Part shown: positions 24,384 through 34,001 of the stretch, piece by piece
Layout: every line of letters begins with the position of its first letter
Position numbering within the stretch: the stretch's first letter is position 1
DNA from: Peptoniphilus sp.
GTDB lineage: Bacteria > Bacillota > Clostridia > Tissierellales > Peptoniphilaceae
DNA: 54,288 nucleotides
NCBI RefSeq assembly: GCF_022767005.1
Contig: NZ_JALEOV010000045.1
Coordinates: 1 to 54,288, forward strand
Reading direction: 5' to 3'
The notes under the pieces: model-generated
Databases searched by the model: none
Seen by the model: only the letters and a program-made list of their open reading frames with translations
What the model was told of the DNA's origin: nothing
Program-made: the position numbers and the translations under genes

Positions 24384-25217
24384 TCAAAAAGCTATGACAA
24401 TGCCTCCTATGTCTGCATATCCAGAAGAAAGACCATTTGTATGTCTAACATGGACTTTAACTCCATCGTACATTTCTTCAATTTTTTCCTTTATCTTTTC
24501 TGCACGCTCCTTATTTCTAACATAAGAAAGTGTCACAAGACTTGGCTTATTTACTTTACATTCTGTTCCTATTGCCTTCACCATTTTGTCTAGAGATTTT
24601 TTTATTCCACGATTTATTTCGAATAATTCAATTTCTCCATCATTAGAAATCATAATTGGTCTAATGTTTAGAACATTTGCAATAAGTCCTGCACTCTTTT
24701 TTATTCTTCCATTTTTAATTAAATTCTTCATACTTTCAAGAACAAACATTGTGGTTTCATTGTTTGCTTCTTTTTCAATTACGGGAATAACTTCTTCAAA
24801 ACTTTTATCTTTGAGTAAATCTAAAAGTTTTAAAACAATTCTTGTATGGCCAGCAGAAGCTGATTTCGTATCAATTACATAAATTTTTACATTTCTAAAT
24901 TTATCTTTTGCTTCTTGTTCTGCAATTTTTGCAGAATTATAAGAACCAGATAATTTTGAAGAAATTGTAAGGATATAAATATCCTTATCTATATTTTTTT
25001 CAATAATTTTTAAATAATCATATGGTGATGGACAAGCTGTCTTTATTGGATTTTCAGTTTTTTCCATTCTATCCAAATATTCTTGAATACTTAAATTATA
25101 ATCATCTTCGTATTCCACACCGTCAATGGAAATTTTAAAGGGAACATATTCAACTCCCAAATCCTTAATTTCTTCTTTTGTTAAATCACAACTTGTATCT
25201 GAAATTATTTTGTACAT
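24384..25217 (-). CDS. DegV family fatty-acid-binding protein
   Basis: DegV/FakB proteins bind a fatty acid for phosphorylation by FakA. The 277-residue protein has MYKIISDTSCDLTKEE, VPFKISIDGVEYED, TACPSPYDYLK, ILTISSKLSGSYNSAK, and ends HTNGLSSGYADIGGIVIAF; the TISSKLSGSY and HTNG features match the lipid-head-group site of the family. GGAGAAG precedes the ATG. No fakA is in the window. It lies in an operon with glmM and xpaC-telA, so an envelope or lipid context is plausible. Confidence 0.92.
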   Translation of the reverse strand: MYKIISDTSCDLTKEEIKDLGVEYVPFKISIDGVEYEDDYNLSIQEYLDRMEKTENPIKTACPSPYDYLKIIEKNIDKDIYILTISSKLSGSYNSAKIAEQEAKDKFRNVKIYVIDTKSASAGHTRIVLKLLDLLKDKSFEEVIPVIEKEANNETTMFVLESMKNLIKNGRIKKSAGLIANVLNIRPIMISNDGEIELFEINRGIKKSLDKMVKAIGTECKVNKPSLVTLSYVRNKERAEKIKEKIEEMYDGVKVHVRHTNGLSSGYADIGGIVIAF

Positions 25218-25226
25218 ATTCTTCTC

Positions 25227-26570
25227 CTAGTTTAATTTATCTTCAATTATTTTTACTAATTTTTCAGCATCTTCCAAGAGTTTTTCTTTGTCCTCGCCCT
25301 CAATCATTACTCTAACAAGTGCCTCTGTACCTGAGGGTCTTATGACAACTCTTCCACTTCCATGATAATCTTCTTCCACAGCCTTAATCGCCTGAATTAT
25401 TTCAGGAAATTCTTCATATCTATTTTTTAAGTCATCGCGAACTTTTGCATTTTTAAGAACTTGAGGATAATTTCTCATAAGTCCATTTAGTTCTGATAAT
25501 TTTTTCCCTGTTTTTTTCATAATTTCTAAAAGATGAATACCCGTTGCAAGTCCATCGCCAGTTGTATTATAATCTAAAAATATAACATGGCCAGATTGTT
25601 CAGCCCCAATTACATAATCATCTTTTAACATTTTTTCGAGAATATATCTGTCTCCAACCTTTGTTTCTATAAAGTCAACTCCAATATTTTCAAGATATTT
25701 TTTAAGACCCATGTTTGACATTATAGTCCCAACTACTGCATTGTTTTTAAGATTGTTGTTTTCTTTTAAATATGTTGCAGCAATTGCCAAGATATGATCG
25801 CCATCTACTACATTTCCAAGTTCGTCGACGGCAATAATTCTGTCAGCATCTCCGTCAAAACTCATACCAATATCTGATTTTTCTTTTTTTACAAGTTCCT
25901 CAATAAGTTTTGGATTCGTTGAACCACAATTGTCATTTATGTTCATTCCATTTGGCTCATTATTAATAATCTTTACTTTTGCACCATAGGCTTTTAAAAC
26001 AATTTCTGCAATATGTGATTGTGCACCATTTCCTGCATCTACTGCAACTTCTAATCCGTCAAATCTTTCATTAGTTAAACCTTTTAAATATTCAATATAT
26101 TTTTGTGTAAATTCAGAAGACCTATTTACTATTCCCACTTCATCCCCTGTAACATCCTTATAAATTTTTGTAGTGGAAAGAACTTTTTCTTCGATTTCAT
26201 CTTCCACACTATCATCAAGTTTAAGACCTTCGCTTGAGAAAAATTTTATTCCATTGTATTCAAAGGGATTATGTGATGCCGAAATAGAAACACCACATAA
26301 ATAATCTCCAGTTCTAGTAAGATATGCAACTCCTGGAGTTGGAATAACTCCTGCAACATCTACATCCAATCCAATGCTCATAAACCCAGCAATAAGTGCA
26401 GATTCAACTAAATCTCCGGAAAGTCTTGTGTCTCTTCCAACTAAAACTTTTCCTCTTTTATTTTTAGTAAGTACAAAAGCTGCTGCTCTTCCAATATCAT
26501 AACATAATTTTGGAGTTAACTTTTGATTGGCAATGCCACGAACTCCATCTGTTCCAAATAATCTTGTCAT
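25227..26570 (-). CDS. glmM: Phosphoglucosamine mutase
   Basis: Interconverts glucosamine-6-phosphate and glucosamine-1-phosphate for UDP-GlcNAc and peptidoglycan synthesis. The 447-residue protein has TRLFGTDGVRGIAN, the phosphoserine loop GVSISASHNPFEYNGIK (S99), the Mg site DGDADRIIAVD, and the phosphate-binding loop RPSGTEALVRVM. Full length. A GGTGATAAA site precedes the ATG. It follows cca by 4 nt. Confidence 0.97.
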   Translation of the reverse strand: MTRLFGTDGVRGIANQKLTPKLCYDIGRAAAFVLTKNKRGKVLVGRDTRLSGDLVESALIAGFMSIGLDVDVAGVIPTPGVAYLTRTGDYLCGVSISASHNPFEYNGIKFFSSEGLKLDDSVEDEIEEKVLSTTKIYKDVTGDEVGIVNRSSEFTQKYIEYLKGLTNERFDGLEVAVDAGNGAQSHIAEIVLKAYGAKVKIINNEPNGMNINDNCGSTNPKLIEELVKKEKSDIGMSFDGDADRIIAVDELGNVVDGDHILAIAATYLKENNNLKNNAVVGTIMSNMGLKKYLENIGVDFIETKVGDRYILEKMLKDDYVIGAEQSGHVIFLDYNTTGDGLATGIHLLEIMKKTGKKLSELNGLMRNYPQVLKNAKVRDDLKNRYEEFPEIIQAIKAVEEDYHGSGRVVIRPSGTEALVRVMIEGEDKEKLLEDAEKLVKIIEDKLN

Positions 26571-26574
26571 TTTA

Positions 26575-27897
26575 TCACCTGTAATTTTTATTTATATATT
26601 CAATTAAGTATTCTCTATTGTTTTTCTCTGGGTAATCAAGAACTAAATTTTCAAGTTCCTTTAAAATTTTCCCAATAATTTTGCCTTCACTAAAACCCAA
26701 AGATTTTATATCATTTCCATTTATTTCTAAAAACTTTTCAGTTTTCATTTCTTTTTCATTTAATAATTCTTTTACCCTATTTTTTCTATTTATAATAAAG
26801 CTTGCATCACGATCTGCTCTCGTGCATTTACAATCGGCAATTAAAAGGTCATAAAGGTCCATTACATTTTCCCTTCCCACTCTTTTAATTTGTCTTCTAA
26901 GTGCCTTGTCAGTCATTTCGCTGTGAACTTTCATGTGGTCTAAAATTAAAATTTTAACTTTATCAATAACTCTATTGGAAACTCTATATCTTTTTAAAAT
27001 TTCAGAAACTAAATCTGCCCCCAAAACTTCATGTCCAAAAAAATGTCCTCTTCCATCTTCGCCAATTGATAATGTGTCCACCTTTGAAATGTCGTGAAAA
27101 AGTGCTGCAAGTCTAAGAGAAAGGTCAGGCTTTACTTCATCCATGACGCAAATTAAATGGTCAAAAAGAGTTTTGTCGTGATAAGGACTAAATTGTGAAA
27201 ATCCAACTGTTCTTTTTAACTCTGGGAATATTACGTCTAGCACACCAGTTTCTTCCATAAGAAGAAGATAATATGAAGGTCTTTCTGAGGTAATCATTTT
27301 TGAAAATTCATCAAAAATTCTCTCGGGAGAAATCTTTTTTAGAAGTTTACTTTCAAAGGAAATTGCATCAAAAAGTTCATCCTCAATATAAAAGTCAAAC
27401 CTTCCTGCAAACCTAATTGCCCTCATAATTCTTATTGCATCTTCTCTAATTCTTTTTGTTGGGCTGCCAACTGCTCTTATGATTTTTTCATCTAAATCAT
27501 CTTTTCCTCCAAAAGGATCGTAAAGATTTCCATTAAAATCCATTGCCATGGCATTAATTGTAAAATCACGCCTTTTTAAGTCTTCATTTAGATTTTTTGA
27601 AAAAGTTACTTTTTCCGGCTTTCTAAAATTCAAATACTTTCCATCTATTCTAAAAGTAGTAACTTCGTAAATAGTTTTATCAATAATAATGCCAACTGTG
27701 CCAAACTCTTCGCCAACTAAAACAGTTTTAAAATCCTTAAAAACTTTTTTTATTTCATCAGGCTTTGCAGATGTAGTTATATCATAATCGTGAGGTACTA
27801 TTCCTAGTAGTTTATCTCTAACACAACCACCTACAATGTACGCGTCAAAGCCTTCTTCATTTAATTTGTTTAAAATAAATAGCACATCTTTTGGCAT
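26575..27897 (-). CDS. cca: CCA tRNA nucleotidyltransferase with HD domain
   Basis: Adds or repairs the 3' CCA of tRNAs. The 440-residue class II enzyme shows YIVGGCVRDKLLG with HDYDITT (metal aspartates), the RRDFTINAMAMD block, IREDAIRIMRAIRFAGRF, and an HD domain with LFHDISKVD. GGGTGATAG precedes the ATG. It is first in the operon that carries glmM, degV, xpaC and telA. The three tRNAs in this window already encode CCA, so the enzyme would serve mainly repair here. Confidence 0.95.
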   Translation of the reverse strand: MPKDVLFILNKLNEEGFDAYIVGGCVRDKLLGIVPHDYDITTSAKPDEIKKVFKDFKTVLVGEEFGTVGIIIDKTIYEVTTFRIDGKYLNFRKPEKVTFSKNLNEDLKRRDFTINAMAMDFNGNLYDPFGGKDDLDEKIIRAVGSPTKRIREDAIRIMRAIRFAGRFDFYIEDELFDAISFESKLLKKISPERIFDEFSKMITSERPSYYLLLMEETGVLDVIFPELKRTVGFSQFSPYHDKTLFDHLICVMDEVKPDLSLRLAALFHDISKVDTLSIGEDGRGHFFGHEVLGADLVSEILKRYRVSNRVIDKVKILILDHMKVHSEMTDKALRRQIKRVGRENVMDLYDLLIADCKCTRADRDASFIINRKNRVKELLNEKEMKTEKFLEINGNDIKSLGFSEGKIIGKILKELENLVLDYPEKNNREYLIEYINKNYR

Positions 27898-27912
27898 TCT
27901 ATCACCCTTTTT

Positions 27913-27918
27913 ATTATA
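27913..27918 (-). promoter_or_regulatory. -10 element of the cca operon
   Basis: Minus strand TGATATAAT (extended -10) about 15 nt before the cca start, with the GGGTGAT ribosome site between. The -35 is not clear. Confidence 0.5.
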
Positions 27919-27967
27919 TCATATTGTACATAATTTAAAATTATATAATTCTCATTCCCTTGATTTA

Positions 27968-27976
27968 TGGTATAAT
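27968..27976 (+). promoter_or_regulatory. Extended -10 promoter of the 27997 lipoprotein gene
   Basis: Plus strand TGGTATAAT (TATAAT at 27971-27976), about 20 nt before the ATG. The -35 is weak, which an extended -10 tolerates. It is divergent from the cca promoter. Confidence 0.55.
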
Positions 27977-27996
27977 GAACTAAATTGGAGGTATGT

Positions 27997-28494
27997 ATGA
28001 AAAAATCAACTATTGTTATAATATCTTTATTTTTAATGCTTAGCTTAGTTGGCTGTGGCAAAAAAAATTCTAAAGTTGAAAAAACGGGAGACACAAAAAT
28101 TTCTTCAGTTGCAAAGGAAAAAGAAGCAAGTGAAGAAGATTTAACTACTTCAAACTTTGACAAGGAGAATGTTGACCAGTTAATTAAAAATTCTGATTAC
28201 ATATCAAGAATTAGAGTTTCAACATCAACTGCAGAAGGAACAAACACATCTTTCTTAAAAGATTATAAGGGCGATCTTTCGCAAATTGAAGTTAGTATCC
28301 CAAAAACTCTTTCTCCTAACATGGAATATATCGTTTTCTATAAAGACGATGAAAGGGGCGAAGTTTCTCCAACTGAAAGAGATGGTTCCTTTATAGAAAT
28401 CCAAGGAGACAAAGATAGTAATTTAATTTATATCGAAAAAGTTTTTAATTCAAATTCTTATTCAACTACAGAAAAAGTAAGTAAAGAAAGTTGA
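27997..28494 (+). CDS. Putative lipoprotein of unknown function
   Basis: A 165-residue exported lipoprotein with lipobox LVGC (C20) and then a charged linker rich in Lys, Glu and Ser. The folded part (about residues 60-165) starts NVDQLIKNSDYISRIRVSTST and contains NMEYIVFYKDDERGEVSPT; the pattern is of a small beta-rich surface domain. I recognise no family. GGAGG stands 5 nt before the ATG; an in-frame TTG lies inside that site. The next gene starts 7 nt after the stop, so the two surface proteins are probably co-expressed. Confidence 0.75.
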   Translation: MKKSTIVIISLFLMLSLVGCGKKNSKVEKTGDTKISSVAKEKEASEEDLTTSNFDKENVDQLIKNSDYISRIRVSTSTAEGTNTSFLKDYKGDLSQIEVSIPKTLSPNMEYIVFYKDDERGEVSPTERDGSFIEIQGDKDSNLIYIEKVFNSNSYSTTEKVSKES

Positions 28495-28501
28495 GGTAAT
28501 T

Positions 28502-29446
28502 ATGAAAAAAAATAAATCAATTTTAATTTCACTAATTTTATTAATATTTTTGACTGCAAATGTATTTGCAGCTAAAACTCCATTAATTGAATACAATGGA
28601 AAAATTATAAAATCTGATGTTGCTCCCTTTATACAAAATGAAAGGACTATGGTTCCTATAAGATTTATTTCAGAGACTTTAGGCTATAAAGTTGGTTGGA
28701 ACAATGATAAAAGACTTGTAAGTATAAATGGAAGCAATACTTCAATAGAATTAAAAATCAATTCAAAAAAAGCAAAAGTTAACGGAAAAGAAATTGAATT
28801 AGATGCACCTGCTCTTATTAAAAGTGAACGCACTTTCGTTCCACTAAGATTTGTAGCAGAAAATTTAAAAGCTGAAGTTAAATGGGACAATGAGAACTTC
28901 AAAGTTATAATCACCGACTCTTCAAAAGCTACAATGCTAAACTTATCATCTGATGAAGAAGCATATGTAAAAGAAATTAAAGTCTTGCAAAATGATTTAA
29001 GTAAATCAATTGCAAATTTAAAATCTAGTTTCTTTGAAAATGCTTCAAAACTTTCTGATGCAGATTTATATGCTGCCTATGATAAAGCAGATGCTGAAAT
29101 TAGAAATACTGTTGATAAAATCAAAAATTTAAATGTTCCAGAAAAATTTAAATCTTCACATGATTACACTTTAAAGGCAAGTGAAAAAGCTCTTGAAATT
29201 TTGCCAGGACTTAAAGAATCCATTATTGCAAAAAATGAAGAAGCTGCAAAAAAATTTATAAGTGATTTAACGGATTTTCAAGTTATGATTGAGGAAGCAA
29301 AGGACTCCTTTGAATCTGCTCTTAAAGGTGTAGATTATAAAGCTCAAAGGGACATCAAAGTTTATAATGACGAAAAGAAAAAACAAGATAGCACAGAAAA
29401 TTTGTTACAAGATCAAACTCTAAAAAATATTTTTAAGAAAATTTAA
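28502..29446 (+). CDS. Exported protein with copper-amine-oxidase N-terminal-like domain
   Basis: A 314-residue secreted protein. A signal peptide (KKNKSILISLILLIFLTANVFA) would be cut near residue 23. Residues about 25-140 form the Cu_amine_oxidN1-type domain, a tandem of two repeats recognised by RTMVPIRFISETLGYKVGW and RTFVPLRFVAENLKAEVKW; despite its name this domain is a generic surface module in Firmicutes, with no oxidase function. The rest is helical and Lys/Glu-rich, without further motifs. GAGG precedes the ATG. Likely a partner of the lipoprotein encoded just upstream. Confidence 0.88.
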   Translation: MKKNKSILISLILLIFLTANVFAAKTPLIEYNGKIIKSDVAPFIQNERTMVPIRFISETLGYKVGWNNDKRLVSINGSNTSIELKINSKKAKVNGKEIELDAPALIKSERTFVPLRFVAENLKAEVKWDNENFKVIITDSSKATMLNLSSDEEAYVKEIKVLQNDLSKSIANLKSSFFENASKLSDADLYAAYDKADAEIRNTVDKIKNLNVPEKFKSSHDYTLKASEKALEILPGLKESIIAKNEEAAKKFISDLTDFQVMIEEAKDSFESALKGVDYKAQRDIKVYNDEKKKQDSTENLLQDQTLKNIFKKI

Positions 29447-29471
29447 TATTTGTCTTTAACAAAATTAGACT

Positions 29472-29510
29472 AATACCAGAGTTAGTTTTTACTAGCTTTG
29501 GTATTTTTTT
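29472..29510 (+). terminator. Terminator of the 27997-29446 unit
   Basis: AATACCAGAGTTAGT pairs over 15 bp (two G-U) with ACTAGCTTTGGTATT, 4-nt loop, followed by a run of seven T. Confidence 0.9.
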
Positions 29511-29619
29511 GTATCTTTCTATAATTGTATTGGAATTTTAAACTAAATTTTCTAAATTACGCAAGTTTAATTCCCTTTCTCTGAAATTTAAAGTATTTTA
29601 AATTATTTGATTTTTGCCA

Positions 29620-29672
29620 TAAAAACCTGACCTCCTAAAGTTAGGGTTTAAATCCAGCTTTTAGAGGTCGGT
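29620..29672 (-). terminator. Terminator downstream of the giant activase gene
   Basis: On the minus strand AACCGACCTCTAAAAGCT pairs with AACTTTAGGAGGTCAGGTT (bulges, G-U pairs) and is followed by TTTTT. It lies 52 nt past the stop at 29724. Confidence 0.75.
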
Positions 29673-29723
29673 TCTGTTTGCATTTATTTCATTTTGCTAT
29701 TTATATCAAGAATAAAGAAAAAA

Positions 29724-32700
29724 TTAATTTTTTAAGATTGCTGCCTTTTTTAAATATCCTCTGTTGTATTTATCTTCGCCTTGTTCCATATTTCTCTTTG
29801 CTTGTGAAAGCATAAGCTTAATTCTATTAAATTGATTAACTTCAGAAGCTGAGGCATCATAATCTATTGGAATTATATTAGCTTTTTCGTAAGAATTTCT
29901 AATTGCCTTTATAACACCTTTTCCCGTGATGTGATTTGGAAGACATCCAAAAGGTTGAACACAGACAATATTTTCAACGCCTGATTCAATTAACTCAACC
30001 ATTTCCCCAGTTAAAAGCCAACCTTCTCCATATTGATTGCCAAGATCTACATATCTTTCTGCATATTCAATAATTTCCTCAATTTTTTCTGGAACTATAA
30101 ATCTTGTTTTTTCAAGGGCAAGTCTAACATATTTTCTGTAAGATTCAATATAAGAAATTCCCATTTCACAAATAAATGCCGTTAATCTTGACTTAGAAAG
30201 TTTATCAGCCTTTGCTCTCGCATTCTTAAAGGAATACATCATAAAGTCTGTCAAATCTGGTATGACAACTTCAGCCCCTTCCCTTTCAAGAAGATCTGCG
30301 ACATGATTATTGGCAGCTGGGTCGTATTTAACTAAAATTTCTCCAACAATTCCAACCTTTGGTTTTTTCTCATTAGTAATTTCAAGCCTGTTAAATTCTC
30401 CAACCATTTTGTTTACATTAGAGATAAAAGTTTTTTTGCTATAATTTAAATTTTCTGAAGTTGTGATGTCAATCCATCTATCGCGCAAAATATTAACAGA
30501 ACCTTTTATAACTTCGTAAGGTCTTGTCGCTTGTGTAAGTCTCATGATTAAATCCGCATAAAGCATTCCTTGAATTAACTTTTTGCCAATTCTTACCATT
30601 GTTTTTTTATCAAATTCAAATCCAGAGTGTTTTTCAATTTGTTGAAAAGAAAGACCAATTACTGGAACATGACCATAACCCGCATCCTTTAATGCCTTTC
30701 TAATAAAGCCCACATAATTTGACGCTCTGCAAGCTCCGCCAGTTTGACTCATTAATAGCGCCAATCTATTTGTATCATACTTTCCAGATTTTACTGCGTC
30801 TATAAATTGTCCAACTACAAAAATTGATGGATAGCAAGCGTCGTTATTTACATATTTTAATCCTTCGTTTACAACTTTATGTCCTGAGTCTTCAAGAAGT
30901 TCAATATTTATTCCTTCATGTCTTAGTATAGGTTCAAATATACTAAAATGAAGTGGCGCCATTTGAGGCATTAATATCGTATAATCTTTTTTCATTTCCT
31001 TTGTAAACATTACTGGATTATCGTCGAGAAGTCCTTCGAGTTCTGCATCGATTTTTTCAAATTCTCTCTTTTCTACCGCTTCAATTAGAGATCTTATCCT
31101 AATCTTCACTGCACCTAAGTTAGAAACTTCATCTATTTTTAGCACTGTGTAAATTTTATTGTAAGACTCTAAAATATGTTGAACCTGGTCAGTTGTAACT
31201 GCATCTATTCCACAGCCAAAGGAGTTAAGTTGAACTAACTCTAAATTTTCATGTTCCCCAACAAATTTTGCCGCTCTATAAAGTCTTGAATGGTAATTCC
31301 ATTGGTCTAGCACTCTAAGTCTTGAATCAATTTCAACATTTCGAGCTATGCCATCTTCAGAAATTACCGCAAGTCCAAGGCTAGTGATAAGTTCTGGTAT
31401 GCCGTGATTTATTTCTGGGTCTATGTGATAAGGCCTACCTGATAAAACTATTGCCCTTTCACCCTTCTTATTTATTTCTTCTAAAATTCTATTGCCTTCA
31501 TTTAAGACATCTAATCTATATCTATCTTGTTCATCATAGGCTGCACGCACAGCTTTTTTAACTTCTGCTTTTGGAATGAAATCAAAGACATTAGCAAGTC
31601 TATTTTCTAATTTTTTTCTGTCGTCAAAAGAAATAAAAGGATTCATAAATTTAACTTTTCCGTCAATAATTTCATCCACATTATTTTTTATAACTTCAGA
31701 ATACCCTGCTACAACGGGACAATTTAATGTGTTGTCAGCATTTTCAAATTGCTTTTCTTCGTAAAATACTGCTGGATAGAATATAAATTTAATTCCCTTT
31801 TCTATTAAGTCTTCAATGTGTCCATGAGAAATTTTTGCAGGATAGCAAGCAGTTTCACTTGTAATGGTTTCAATCCCCTTTTCGTAAATTTCTCTAGAAG
31901 ATTTGCTTGAAAGGACAACTGAATACCCTAATTCTGTAAAAAATGTATGCCAGAAAGGATAATTTTCATATATATTTAAAACTCTAGGTATTCCAACGAC
32001 TCCACGTTTAGCTTCCTTTTCAGAAAGTGATTTATAATCAAAGACTCTTTCGTATTTATAGCGATACATATTTGGTAGCTCGTCTTCTTTATTTCTAATG
32101 CGACCTGCGCCCTTTTCGCACCTATTTCCCGTAATGTATCTCTTTCCATTTGGAAATATATTTACTGAAAGAGCACAATTATTTGTGCATTGTCTGCAAT
32201 TTGTAGAAATTGATTTATACTCAAATTTTTCTAATTCCTCTTGTGAAATTAAATTTGACTTTCCCTTTGATTTTTCTTTTGATATAAGTGCCATTCCAAG
32301 AGCGCCCATTAGCCCAGCAATATTTGGTCTTGTAACTTCTACTCCTGTTAAATTTTCAAAGGCTCTTAGCACTGCATCAGATAGAAAAGTTCCGCCTTGT
32401 ACAACTATATGTTCCCCTAACTCCTTTGGATCTCTAATTTTTATTACCTTTTGAATTGCATTTCTAATTACAGAATAGGCAAGTCCTGCAGAAATATCGG
32501 GAACTGAAGCGCCCTCTTTTTGTGCTTGTTTAACATTGGAATTCATAAAAACTGTGCAACGTGAACCTAAATCTACTGGCTCTCTTGACTTAGTAGCTTC
32601 CTTAGCAAACTCCTCTGCACTCATATTTACTGAATGTGCAAAAGTTTCAAGAAAAGATCCACAACCTGCCGAACAAGCTTCGTTTAGTAAAATTGATTCA

Positions 32701-34001
32701 ATTACACCATCTCTAATTTTCATGGACTTCATATCTTGTCCGCCAATGTCTAAAATAAAATCAACCTTTGGATCAAAATATTTTGCAGCAGTAAAGTGAG
32801 CTATCGTTTCAACTTCTCCAAAATCTAAATTTAGCGCTGCTTTTAAAAATTCTTCGCCATAACCAGTTGTACCGCAACCAGCAAAATATGCTTTTTCATT
32901 TTTCTCTTTATAAATCTCTTTCAAATTTTCAATTGCAATGTCAAGAGGATTTCCCTTATTAGAGCCGTAAAAAGTATAAAGCAATTCATTATTATCAGAT
33001 AATGCCACAAGTTTTGAAGTAGTTGAACCTGAATCAATTCCCAAATAAATTGGACCTTCATAACTTTTTAAATCAATTTTTTTAAGGGATTTTGTCTTAT
33101 GTTTTTCACGAAAAGCAATAACCTCTTCTTCACTATTGAAAAGCGGTGGCATTACATCACTTTCTTTAATATTTATGTTGTCATTATTATTTACTCTATT
33201 AAAAAGTTCTACAAATGAAATTGGCTTTGAATCAAAACTTGAAATAGCTGCTCCAAGTGCAACGAAAATTTGTGAATTTTCAGGAGAAATTATTTCATCT
33301 TCAGTTAAATTAAGAGTTTCAACAAATCTTTCTTTAAGCATTGGCAAAAAGTGAAGTGGTCCCCCTAAGAAAGCAACATTACCCCTAATAGGTCTTCCAC
33401 AAGCTAGATTTGATATAGTTTGATTTACTACAGATTGAAAAACTGAAATTGCAATGTCAGATTTACTAGCACCTTGATTAATTAAGGCTTGCACATCTGT
33501 TTTTGCAAAAACTCCACAACGAGATGCAATTGGATATAATTTTTTATAATCCCTTGCAAGCTCATTAAGGCCTGAAGCGTCTGTTTGAAGAAGTGATGCC
33601 ATTTGGTCGATAAAAGCGCCTGTTCCTCCAGCACATATACTATTCATTCTCTGTTCAACAGAACCTCTTAAATAAGTTATTTTAGAATCTTCTCCTCCAA
33701 GTTCTATTGCAACATCTGTCTTTGGAATAAAACAAGAAATTGCTTCCCTGCCAGCCACTACTTCTTGAATAAAATCTATGTCCAAAAATTTGTGAACAGA
33801 AAGTCCGCCACTTCCAGTAACATTTACAGTAACTGTTTCATACTTAAAATCTTTATAAACTTCATTTATTACATCTTTAACAGTTTTTCTAACATCTGAA
33901 AAATGTCTTCTGTATGTCTTATATAAAATATTTAGTTTTTCATCTAATATTACAAGTTTTACCGTTGTAGAACCAACATCTAATCCCATGTGAATTAGCA
34001 T
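29724..34001 (-). CDS. Giant acyl-CoA dehydratase activase-related protein (two ASKHA domains plus dehydratase-like part)
   Basis: A 1425-residue protein of the 2-hydroxyacyl-CoA dehydratase activator superfamily. Two ASKHA/BadF-type ATPase domains come first: one at LIHMGLDVGSTTVKLV with SICAGGTGAFIDQMA, and a second at PIYLGIDSGSTTSKLV with NEACSAGCGSFLETFA; each carries the cysteine that in HgdC binds a bridging [4Fe-4S]. A cysteine cluster RQCTNNCALSVN..NRCEKG follows, then DUF2229 and a C-terminal half resembling HgdA/B-type dehydratase components with CVQPFGCLPNH. The family is common in Firmicutes; its reaction is not established. Start ATG 34001 with GGAG upstream. No dehydratase subunit genes are adjacent, so its partner is unclear. 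Confidence 0.9.
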   Translation of the reverse strand: MLIHMGLDVGSTTVKLVILDEKLNILYKTYRRHFSDVRKTVKDVINEVYKDFKYETVTVNVTGSGGLSVHKFLDIDFIQEVVAGREAISCFIPKTDVAIELGGEDSKITYLRGSVEQRMNSICAGGTGAFIDQMASLLQTDASGLNELARDYKKLYPIASRCGVFAKTDVQALINQGASKSDIAISVFQSVVNQTISNLACGRPIRGNVAFLGGPLHFLPMLKERFVETLNLTEDEIISPENSQIFVALGAAISSFDSKPISFVELFNRVNNNDNINIKESDVMPPLFNSEEEVIAFREKHKTKSLKKIDLKSYEGPIYLGIDSGSTTSKLVALSDNNELLYTFYGSNKGNPLDIAIENLKEIYKEKNEKAYFAGCGTTGYGEEFLKAALNLDFGEVETIAHFTAAKYFDPKVDFILDIGGQDMKSMKIRDGVIESILLNEACSAGCGSFLETFAHSVNMSAEEFAKEATKSREPVDLGSRCTVFMNSNVKQAQKEGASVPDISAGLAYSVIRNAIQKVIKIRDPKELGEHIVVQGGTFLSDAVLRAFENLTGVEVTRPNIAGLMGALGMALISKEKSKGKSNLISQEELEKFEYKSISTNCRQCTNNCALSVNIFPNGKRYITGNRCEKGAGRIRNKEDELPNMYRYKYERVFDYKSLSEKEAKRGVVGIPRVLNIYENYPFWHTFFTELGYSVVLSSKSSREIYEKGIETITSETACYPAKISHGHIEDLIEKGIKFIFYPAVFYEEKQFENADNTLNCPVVAGYSEVIKNNVDEIIDGKVKFMNPFISFDDRKKLENRLANVFDFIPKAEVKKAVRAAYDEQDRYRLDVLNEGNRILEEINKKGERAIVLSGRPYHIDPEINHGIPELITSLGLAVISEDGIARNVEIDSRLRVLDQWNYHSRLYRAAKFVGEHENLELVQLNSFGCGIDAVTTDQVQHILESYNKIYTVLKIDEVSNLGAVKIRIRSLIEAVEKREFEKIDAELEGLLDDNPVMFTKEMKKDYTILMPQMAPLHFSIFEPILRHEGINIELLEDSGHKVVNEGLKYVNNDACYPSIFVVGQFIDAVKSGKYDTNRLALLMSQTGGACRASNYVGFIRKALKDAGYGHVPVIGLSFQQIEKHSGFEFDKKTMVRIGKKLIQGMLYADLIMRLTQATRPYEVIKGSVNILRDRWIDITTSENLNYSKKTFISNVNKMVGEFNRLEITNEKKPKVGIVGEILVKYDPAANNHVADLLEREGAEVVIPDLTDFMMYSFKNARAKADKLSKSRLTAFICEMGISYIESYRKYVRLALEKTRFIVPEKIEEIIEYAERYVDLGNQYGEGWLLTGEMVELIESGVENIVCVQPFGCLPNHITGKGVIKAIRNSYEKANIIPIDYDASASEVNQFNRIKLMLSQAKRNMEQGEDKYNRGYLKKAAILKN

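Noticed and set aside
27870..28163. Minus-strand open frame crossing the cca start and the divergent lipoprotein gene
   Set aside because: It overlaps both promoters and the lipoprotein coding region and has no recognisable content.
29620..29672. Inverted repeat considered as remnant of a mobile element
   Set aside because: It is a single copy with a T run at the right end for the upstream minus-strand gene, so a terminator explains it. No transposase traces are near.
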